Notes under the pieces: generated by a model
Databases searched by the model: none
What the model was told of the DNA's origin: nothing
The model's input: only the letters and a program-made list of their open reading frames with translations
Assembly (NCBI RefSeq): GCF_049860805.1
Contig: NZ_CP187555.1
Location: 62,001-126,000, forward strand
Length of the DNA: 64,000 nucleotides
Reading direction: 5' to 3'
Source of the DNA: Parabacteroides sp900760525
GTDB taxonomy: Bacteria > Bacteroidota > Bacteroidia > Bacteroidales > Tannerellaceae
In this document: one piece after another, positions 58,041-64,000 of the stretch
Layout of the letters: the number at the start of each line of letters is the position of its first letter
Numbering within the stretch: the stretch's first letter is position 1
Program-made: the position numbers and the translations under genes

Positions 58041-59147
58041 CTATTTTAGTGAAATCTTATTGGCAGTCTCTCGTTTCTTCACATTTACCAAATCTGCGTA
58101 GATTTGAGTTGTGGAAACGTTCTTGTGGGTTAGCATCTTTGAAACCGTGTAAATATCTGTACCTAAAGAGATTTGTATGACTGCGTAGGAGTGTCTGAAT
58201 CCGTGAAAGGTTATCGGTTTCGTTATCCCTGCCTTTTTGAGCCAGTTATTCAGCGGATAGTTAATCATGCTTCGTTTTAATCCTTTGAATACCTTACCAG
58301 TGCCGGGAGTGCCACATAGTTCGTAGGCTTCGTAACTGATGGGGAGTGTTGCTTCCGTTTGGGTTTTCTGTGTTCTGATACGCAAGCAATAGCCTTGGTC
58401 GGGAGCAATGGCAAAATCTTCCCATTGAAGATTGAGAATATCGCTGATGCGTAGTCCTGTCAGACAAGCAAATAAAGAGGCTGCTTTCAGAACAGGAATG
58501 TCGCAAGGAGTGGCGGCAAGTTGCTTCACCTCGTCCAGTGTCAGATACTCTTTCTTTACATCTTGTGGCTCAATCTTATCAAGGTAGTCATTGATATTCT
58601 CTCGAAGCCATTTGTCCCGATAGGCAATCTTCAACAATCCTCTGAAAGTGGAGTAGTAGCCAGATGCCGAATTGAGGGATATGGGGCGGTTGCCGTGTTT
58701 GAGTTGCTTGGCATTCAACAGGTACTCACGAAATTTCTTGCACAAATCCACATTCACCTCACCAAAGGTGCATTGTCCTTTGACGAAGTTGTAGAAATGT
58801 TGATAGACAAACGTCCATTTCTGGTCTTTGCTTCGGCACATCTTTTGGAAGTAGGCGAGGAAGTCGGCTTTCTGCTTACTCTTATCCAAGAAGCCGAACT
58901 CTTCATTAATGAGCGATTGCACTCTGATGCAGCGGATAGCCTCTGCTTTGTTCAACATATCATTGTTGAACTCCCTTTCCATTTCGTTTTTCGGGTGGGC
59001 ATAGATGTAGATGCCGAGGTATTCTCGACGGCTCATCTGCATTGTCTCAGGGTTACGGACTGCCGGATAATAATCCAGATACAAGGAGATACGATTATTC
59101 CGAATCGCTCTCTGACGAACCGTTACTTTTGTACATGTGTGTGTCAT
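58041..59147 (-). CDS. tyrosine integrase of the mobilizable element
   Basis: 368 residues. N-terminal arm-binding and SAM-like domains, then catalytic Arg in TGLRISDIL, His-x-x-Arg in HGFRHSYAV, His in LTHKNVS and Tyr in QIYADLV. It integrates and excises the element. Its promoter carries the 39-bp operator shared with the small HTH gene. It lies 1.3 kb from the mnmE 3' end, the likely integration side. Confidence 0.9.
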   Translation of the reverse strand: MTHTCTKVTVRQRAIRNNRISLYLDYYPAVRNPETMQMSRREYLGIYIYAHPKNEMEREFNNDMLNKAEAIRCIRVQSLINEEFGFLDKSKQKADFLAYFQKMCRSKDQKWTFVYQHFYNFVKGQCTFGEVNVDLCKKFREYLLNAKQLKHGNRPISLNSASGYYSTFRGLLKIAYRDKWLRENINDYLDKIEPQDVKKEYLTLDEVKQLAATPCDIPVLKAASLFACLTGLRISDILNLQWEDFAIAPDQGYCLRIRTQKTQTEATLPISYEAYELCGTPGTGKVFKGLKRSMINYPLNNWLKKAGITKPITFHGFRHSYAVIQISLGTDIYTVSKMLTHKNVSTTQIYADLVNVKKRETANKISLK

Positions 59148-59182
59148 ACTGATTAATATTTAGAGTTTTACATTTGTTTGAT

Positions 59183-59221
59183 GCAAAGGAATATGGTGAT
59201 TCAATGGTGGCAACATTCACC
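59183..59221 (-). promoter_or_regulatory. shared operator/promoter, copy 2 (integrase)
   Basis: Same order GCAAAGGAA, GGTG, TTCAATGGTGG, ATTCACC as 55541-55579, about 32 of 39 bases identical. On the minus strand it ends with ATTCCTTTGCATC, 36 bp before the integrase start. Confidence 0.65.
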
Positions 59222-59231
59222 GATAAATAAC

Positions 59232-60143
59232 TTATTCAATCTTTGGGGCTTCAAGCAATTTATCCAATTCGGGTTTGGATATAAGCGTGTATTTGCCCTT
59301 CTTGACCTTTGGGATATTATGATACTTCGCATAATGATAGAGTTGATCACGGGTGAGATTGAACTTCTCTATTGCTTCGGTTACCGTATAATATTGCGGT
59401 TCTTCGGGTGCTGCCACACCTTTGGCTATATCCACGTGTTTCTTGGAATAGTACACCATGATACCTTCTTTCTTCTTCGGAATGGCATTCTTGGAAACAA
59501 AAGTGTAGATAGCGGATAAGGTCATGCCGAATTTCTCCTGCATTTCCAGTGTGCTGTACCATTCGGAAATGTCGGGATTCGGGGCTTTCTTGGCAAAGTA
59601 AGTGTCCATGTGCTTCTTGCTCCAGTAGGTCTTGCCACGATTGAAAGTCCGAGGTATGTTATTCTTCTTAGCCACCACAAATATCCATGATTCATTTACA
59701 TGGTATTTCTCTTTGATTTCGGCTGTAGTGTAGAAATCGGTGATGGGAATTGTGTCCTTCGGCTGTTGTTGATCATAAGGGCGAGCTTCCAGCATTCGGT
59801 CAATATCCCCCTTGCGAATGAAGGACAATCTACTACTGATGCGGAATGCTTGTAGTTTCCCTGCATATACCATTTTATATATGGTTTGTTTACTCAGCCC
59901 TAATAAAGTTGCAACCTCTTTGAATGATAGATATTCTTTATCCTTGAAATCGGATATAGATTGTTCACTGATTACCGTTTGAACTTTGGTTTCTACTTCT
60001 TGTATTCTCTTCTGCCGAACTGCTTCTTTATATGCAAGATTATTACACCGATGAGAACAGAAGCGTGTTGTTAGCTTTTGGGCATAGAATGTTGTGCCAC
60101 ACCATTCACAAACCTTTTTGATTTTCATTTTACTTGTTGCCAT
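59232..60143 (-). CDS. protein with N-terminal zinc finger and four HTH_17-like modules
   Basis: 303 residues. CEWCGTTFY and RFCSHRC form a Cys4 finger (about 12-34). Four similar DNA-binding modules follow near 71-120, 136-185, 196-240 and 252-300 (LSFKEVATLLGLSKQTIYKM; FYTTAEIKEKYHVNESWIF; YSTLEMQEKFGMTLSAIYTF; YYTVTEAIEKFNLTRDQLYH). It resembles Bacteroides excisionase or integrase-control proteins. Confidence 0.75.
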   Translation of the reverse strand: MATSKMKIKKVCEWCGTTFYAQKLTTRFCSHRCNNLAYKEAVRQKRIQEVETKVQTVISEQSISDFKDKEYLSFKEVATLLGLSKQTIYKMVYAGKLQAFRISSRLSFIRKGDIDRMLEARPYDQQQPKDTIPITDFYTTAEIKEKYHVNESWIFVVAKKNNIPRTFNRGKTYWSKKHMDTYFAKKAPNPDISEWYSTLEMQEKFGMTLSAIYTFVSKNAIPKKKEGIMVYYSKKHVDIAKGVAAPEEPQYYTVTEAIEKFNLTRDQLYHYAKYHNIPKVKKGKYTLISKPELDKLLEAPKIE

Positions 60144-60409
60144 ATTCGTTACTTTTAGAGGTTTATTTCTCTTGTGATTTCTCCTATTTGTTCAACTATC
60201 GTAAATCATAGTCAACCATAGTCAACTTTCTCCACGACCTTTCCGACCTAAAATCGGAGAGTAACAAGCGAGCAACAAATACGGTACAAAAATGAGCTGA
60301 AAAAGCCCTATAAACGATAACCATCGCTTATAAGGCTAAAAAGAAAGACGCTCAAAATGAACGCCTTAATAATCGTTGATGATATATGCTAATCGTTGGT
60401 AATCACCAC
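60144..60409. other. 266-bp end region of the element beside mnmE
   Basis: No gene. It contains AT-rich direct repeats (ATAGTCAAC CATAGTCAAC at about 60200-60220) and a partial stem TATAAACGAT/ATCGCTTATA (about 60311-60334). An integration site may lie here or in the last bases of mnmE. Confidence 0.45.
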
Positions 60410-61831
60410 TTACTTTCCGACGCAAAACCTCTCAAATATATTCCCCAGCACCTGGTCCGTCGTGACCTCTCCGACAATGTCCGAGAGGTGGTAGATGCAT
60501 TCTCGCAGGTCTTGGGAGACGAAGTCTCCGGAAAGGTTGGCGGATAAGCCTTCTTGGACACGGTGGATGGATTCGAGGGCGTGGGTCAGGGCTTCGTAGT
60601 GGCGGATGTTGGTGACGATGATGTCGTTTTGGGATAAAGAGGGGATGTGGGCGGCTTGGATCAGGAGATCCTGCAACTCGTCGATATGCTCTCTTTTCTT
60701 GGCCGAGATGAAGATGGATTGCACGTTTTCGGGAAGGCCGGCAGGGATGATACCGGATGTATCGGTGAGCAGGTCGGCTTTGTTGAAAACGAGGATTAGC
60801 TGCTTTCCTACCGAGCGCGGGAGTATCTTTTCGGATAATTGGGCGATTTGCAAAGATGCGTCGGAGGCGTCTATCATCCAGAGGACTATGTTTGCCTGGT
60901 CGAGCTTTTGGAAGGTACGTTCGATACCGATACTTTCGATCGCATCATGCGTTTCGCGGATGCCGGCGGTGTCGATGAAACGGAACGTGATCCCTCCGAT
61001 GTTGATCGTGTCTTCGATGACGTCACGAGTCGTGCCGTGGATATCGCTGACAATCGCTTTTTCCTCATTCAACAAGGCATTGAGCAGAGTCGATTTCCCG
61101 GCATTCGTCTCACCTATGATTGCAACCGGAATACCGTTTTTGATCACGTTTCCGACACTGAAAGAATTGGCCAGACGCGATATGACCGTTTCGATATGGG
61201 CCGCTAAAGCACTCAGTTCGCTACGGTCGGCAAACTCCAGTTCCTCGTGGTCGCTGAAATCCAGCTCCAGTTCCATCAAAGAAGTGATATGCAAAAGTTG
61301 TTCGCGCAAGTTCCTTAATTCATGGCTGAAGCCGCCACGCATTTGGTTTAATGCCAGGTGGTGTTGACCTTCTGAGGTCGAGGCGATCAAGTCGGCAACC
61401 GCCTCGGCCTGGCTCAGGTCCATCTTGCCGTTCATGAAGGCACGTTGCGTATATTCACCGGGGAGGGCGGAGCGGCAACCGTTTTCAATCAAAAGTTGCA
61501 TGATCTGTTGCTGGATGTAGACGGAACCGTGGCAGGTAATCTCTACCGTGTCTTCGCCGGTGAAAGAGTGAGGTGCGCGGAAAAGGGCGACCAGCACCTC
61601 GTCTATAAGGGCGGTTTGTAGAGACGCACGGCCATGCGTCTCTACACCACGCCAGATACTACCGTAACGTAGCGTATAGGCTTTCTGTGACAACAGGTCT
61701 TTCCCTGCCGTACGCGGTACGAATATCGTGTTGCAGATTACGATTGCTTTCGGTCCGGAAACGCGGATGACGGCAATGCCCCCGGCTCCGGGGGCAGTTG
61801 ATACGGCGCAGATAGTATCTTGATTGAGCAT
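60410..61831 (-). CDS. mnmE: tRNA modification GTPase MnmE
   Basis: 473 residues. N-terminal folate-binding domain, then G domain with GETNAGKST (G1), GTTRD (G2), DTAGI (G3), NKAD (G4), and the C-terminal CVGK with catalytic Cys. With MnmG it makes the 5-carboxymethylaminomethyl group of wobble U34. Residues near 62-75 (RGVETHGRASLQTA) replace a normal short loop: they are encoded by a palindromic repeat (61617-61646). The stop is the last backbone base before the element. Confidence 0.95.
   Translation of the reverse strand: MLNQDTICAVSTAPGAGGIAVIRVSGPKAIVICNTIFVPRTAGKDLLSQKAYTLRYGSIWRGVETHGRASLQTALIDEVLVALFRAPHSFTGEDTVEITCHGSVYIQQQIMQLLIENGCRSALPGEYTQRAFMNGKMDLSQAEAVADLIASTSEGQHHLALNQMRGGFSHELRNLREQLLHITSLMELELDFSDHEELEFADRSELSALAAHIETVISRLANSFSVGNVIKNGIPVAIIGETNAGKSTLLNALLNEEKAIVSDIHGTTRDVIEDTINIGGITFRFIDTAGIRETHDAIESIGIERTFQKLDQANIVLWMIDASDASLQIAQLSEKILPRSVGKQLILVFNKADLLTDTSGIIPAGLPENVQSIFISAKKREHIDELQDLLIQAAHIPSLSQNDIIVTNIRHYEALTHALESIHRVQEGLSANLSGDFVSQDLRECIYHLSDIVGEVTTDQVLGNIFERFCVGK
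61617..61646. repeat. palindromic repeat inside the mnmE coding sequence
   Basis: TGTAGAGACGCA and TGCGTCTCTACA, perfect 12-bp arms around CGGCCA. The frame stays open and codes part of a surface loop. Similar GTAGAGACGC palindromes are dispersed in many genomes, as I remember. Confidence 0.8.
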
Positions 61832-61878
61832 TATGAATTATGGATTATGAATTATTTTTCAATTTTCAATTTTTAATT

Positions 61879-63000
61879 TTAAACGGTTATTAATTCATAC
61901 TCCTGTGTCCCGAGGCCGATCTTTTCAGCATGTTCCAGCCCCGCCTGCCAGTTAGTCTCGGGGTGCATGAGATTGAATTTGTCGCAACCTTCCAGATGGT
62001 CGTGGTGAGGAGAGTCGGAAAGCCGGTTGCCTGTCTCTAAGATCGGAGCCTTGGTCACCATATCGGCACAAGCCTTGTCTAATGCGACCGGATCAAAAGA
62101 GGCAGCCATACCCAAATCAGGAATGATTGCCGCATCATTATGGTTCCAGCAATCGCATTCCGGCGAAACATTCATGATAAAACTGATGTGGAAATTCGGT
62201 TTGCCCAACAAGACTGCTTTGGAATACTCGGCAATCTTATAGTTCAAACGTTCAGATGTGTCGCCTTCACCCATGACGGCTCCGTCGTATTGGCAAAGGG
62301 CTACGCACTGGCCGCAACCGACACATTTGCCGTAGTCGATTTCCGCTTTATGCGAAGCGTCCAAATGGATGGCATCATGGCGGCAATGTTTAACGCATAT
62401 ATTACATCCTTTGCAATTTTCAATGTCGATTCTGGGTTGTGATGCCGAGTGAAGTTCAAGCTTTCCACCGACACTGGCGCATCCCATGCCGAGGTTCTTC
62501 AAAGCACCGCCGAATCCGGTCTGCTCGTGACCTTTGAAGTGGTTCATGGTGATGACGATGTCTGCATCAGCAATGGCAGAGCCTATTTTGGGAGCTTTGC
62601 AATATTCACCGTCAATTTCAATTTCGCGGTATTCAGTTCCCTTTAAGCCGTCGGCAATAATCACATCGCATTTGGCGGAAATAGGGTTGAAACCGTTTTC
62701 CATTGCACTCTCCAGATGATCTACGGCATTGGCGCGGCGGCCTGAATACAACGTGTTGCAATCCGTCAGGAAAGGCTTTGCCCCTAAGCTACGAAGCAAA
62801 GTCGCCATGCGGGCCGCATAGTTCGGACGGATAAAGGCTAAGTTACCCGGTTCGCCGAAATGGATCTTAATAGCTACAAACTGATTCTGGAAATCAATGT
62901 TGGCTATGCCCGCACGTCTGACAAGACGTTCCATCTTGTCCAGCAGATTGCTGGATGGGGTTGTGCGGAGATTGGTAAAGTAAACTTTAGACGTTTCCAT
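61879..63000 (-). CDS. DUF362 protein with two [4Fe-4S] ferredoxin motifs
   Basis: 373 residues. N-terminal DUF362 fold (VAIKIHFGEPGNLAFIRPNY). Ferredoxin motifs: CKGCNICVKHC (about 195-205) and CVGCGQCVALC (about 226-236). Role not established; likely electron transfer. Minus-strand TACCTTTG box at 63022-63029. Confidence 0.85.
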   Translation of the reverse strand: METSKVYFTNLRTTPSSNLLDKMERLVRRAGIANIDFQNQFVAIKIHFGEPGNLAFIRPNYAARMATLLRSLGAKPFLTDCNTLYSGRRANAVDHLESAMENGFNPISAKCDVIIADGLKGTEYREIEIDGEYCKAPKIGSAIADADIVITMNHFKGHEQTGFGGALKNLGMGCASVGGKLELHSASQPRIDIENCKGCNICVKHCRHDAIHLDASHKAEIDYGKCVGCGQCVALCQYDGAVMGEGDTSERLNYKIAEYSKAVLLGKPNFHISFIMNVSPECDCWNHNDAAIIPDLGMAASFDPVALDKACADMVTKAPILETGNRLSDSPHHDHLEGCDKFNLMHPETNWQAGLEHAEKIGLGTQEYELITV

Positions 63001-63061
63001 TTTTTTATTGGTTTATGCGGACAAAGGTACGAAAAAACTATTCTTCCTGTGAGTTGTTGGT

Positions 63062-63092
63062 TTTGTAGATTGGCTTTTATATAGTATTTTTG
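63062..63092 (+). promoter_or_regulatory. promoter of the AAA ATPase gene
   Basis: TTTG at 63062-63065, 19-bp spacer, TATTTTTG at 63085-63092, 18 bp before the ATG. Confidence 0.6.
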
Positions 63093-63110
63093 TGTCAAAT
63101 CAGTTAAATT

Positions 63111-64000
63111 ATGGACATGTATCGGTTAAACCATGAGCAATTACTTAAAGGCGTAAATCTGAGTTTCCGACGTTACTTATCCCGGCAGGTCAAGTGGGAC
63201 AGGGGGATAATCGGTATTTTTGGTGCAAAAGGTGTGGGGAAAACCACGCTTTTGTTGCAACATATCAAATCGACTTATGGTGATTCTAATGAAGCCCTGT
63301 ATTTGCCACTCGATAATATATGGTTCCAGGAACGGCGTATGTTGTCCCGGGTGGTCAAGCAATTTTATGAAGAGGGGGGCAGGCATCTTTTCCTGGATAA
63401 TGTCCATCGATATGGAAACTGGGCACAGGCGATAGAACGTTTGCATGAGAATTATCCCGATATGCAGATCGTGTTTGCCGCACCTTTGCTGGTCGAAGGT
63501 GAAAAAGAGGAACTGTCTTTTGGCGAAAAAAGTGATTGGTATACGTTGCATACCATGTCATTCCGTGAATATTTGTCCTATGAGGGGGCGCTGGATCTCA
63601 AACCGGTTCCGTTGGACGAGCTTCTGCTTAACCATGCCGAAGTTACCCAACAAGTGATGGACGAGATAAATATAGTCCCCATTTTCCGGAATTACCTGGA
63701 ACACGGTTGCTATCCTTTTTATTGGGAAGATCCGGATGCTTTTAATTTCCGTTTACAGGATTTGGTGCGTGACTCGGTCGATGTGGACCTGCCTTCTATT
63801 CGTCCGATGAACAATGCCATGTCCCGAAAACTGAAACAACTACTCATCCAGCTTGCGAAGGAGGCGCCTGAATTTCCCCGTATGCAAGCCTTGACATCCA
63901 AGTATGAGATGGATAACACACAGACGCACAAGTTGCTTGATTATGTAAAAGAAATGGGAGCGCTCCGCTTTTTACAGGTCAGGAAAGAAGACGGCGGGCT
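63111..64000 (+). CDS. AAA ATPase with DUF4143-like tail (partial, runs off the window)
   Basis: 297 codons visible from ATG at 63111 without a stop. Walker A IFGAKGVGKTTLL near 40-52, Walker B HLFLDNVHRYG near 97-107, sensor AAPLL. MSFREYLSYEGALDL is the typical AAA_14/DUF4143 signature. The C-terminal nuclease-like domain is beyond the window. Confidence 0.8.
   Translation, partial: MDMYRLNHEQLLKGVNLSFRRYLSRQVKWDRGIIGIFGAKGVGKTTLLLQHIKSTYGDSNEALYLPLDNIWFQERRMLSRVVKQFYEEGGRHLFLDNVHRYGNWAQAIERLHENYPDMQIVFAAPLLVEGEKEELSFGEKSDWYTLHTMSFREYLSYEGALDLKPVPLDELLLNHAEVTQQVMDEINIVPIFRNYLEHGCYPFYWEDPDAFNFRLQDLVRDSVDVDLPSIRPMNNAMSRKLKQLLIQLAKEAPEFPRMQALTSKYEMDNTQTHKLLDYVKEMGALRFLQVRKEDGG

Larger units (their letters stand above)
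31700..60409. mobile_element. candidate integrative mobilizable defence island
   Basis: Right edge: integrase and HTH genes stop 267 bp before the 3' end of mnmE. Left edge: uncertain, drawn at the integrase remnant. The interior is more AT-rich than the flanks by eye and holds integrase, excisionase-like HTH proteins, relaxase, MobC, DUF3987 and Toprim-like proteins plus restriction and RT cargo. I found no convincing direct repeat that would define att sites, so the extent is an inference. Confidence 0.4.

Noticed and set aside
31700..60409. Exact att direct repeats for the island
   Set aside because: Short matches such as AACCTCT near 32084 and in mnmE are too short to be meaningful; no longer repeat was found by eye.

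Overview
Organism and setting. The window is bacterial and belongs to Bacteroidales, most likely Parabacteroides. I infer this from the 16S rRNA sequence as I remember the genus, from many promoters of the Bacteroidetes form TTTG-N19/20-TAnnTTTG, from a tmRNA tag ending GENNYALAA, and from gene content (phospholipase A, GH43, sulfatase, DPS-like ferritin, Bacteroides-type mobilization genes). The ends are chromosomal backbone. About 31.7-60.4 kb looks more AT-rich and accessory.

Layout. 0-6.8 kb: a HigBA toxin-antitoxin pair whose toxin carries a frameshift, a membrane MutS-family ATPase, phospholipase A, an AI-2E-type transporter, methionine aminopeptidase, MscL and a DPS-like ferritin. 7.0-12.6 kb: a complete rRNA operon with tandem promoters (16S, tRNA-Ile, tRNA-Ala, 23S, 5S, terminator). 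12.6-18.2 kb: two copies of a ~310-bp unit that looks like a promoter plus a ~200-nt structured RNA plus a terminator. One copy is split by an IS66-family element (8-bp target duplication), whose tnpB is itself split by a second IS (6-bp target duplication). 18.5-28.1 kb: sulfatase and esterase, tmRNA, a double-GNAT protein, GH43, RluA-type pseudouridine synthase, a short-chain dehydrogenase and a TIGR01777-type epimerase. 28.1-30.1 kb: a decayed zone with two neighbouring genes that each lost their centre, plus a palindromic tandem repeat.

31.7-60.4 kb reads as a mobilizable defence island. Its core, mostly on the minus strand, holds integrase, multi-HTH protein, small HTH protein, DUF3987 ATPase, Toprim-like protein, MobC and relaxase. 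Its cargo is (a) a reverse transcriptase-HD phosphohydrolase fusion in an operon with a short DnaG-like (CHC2 zinc finger + Toprim) primase and an unknown protein; (b) a type I restriction-modification locus with XRE regulator, HsdR, HsdM, RhuM and an invertible HsdS shufflon with its own tyrosine recombinase; (c) an Mrr-type nuclease. The element stops next to the 3' end of mnmE, after which backbone resumes (MnmE, a DUF362 ferredoxin-like protein, a truncated AAA ATPase).

How the parts work together. The most novel part is the RT-HD / primase / unknown-protein operon (34.98-40.15 kb), with a 133-bp nested palindrome just upstream that could be a structured RNA. The HsdS locus is drawn in a state where the gene next to hsdM ends after one target-recognition domain, while a full-length HsdS and a second half-cassette lie reversed. 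Short inverted copies of one core sequence would allow re-joining. Integrase and the small HTH gene share an almost identical 39-bp operator/promoter, which suggests co-regulated excision and transfer. Family names come from reading motifs, not from database searches.
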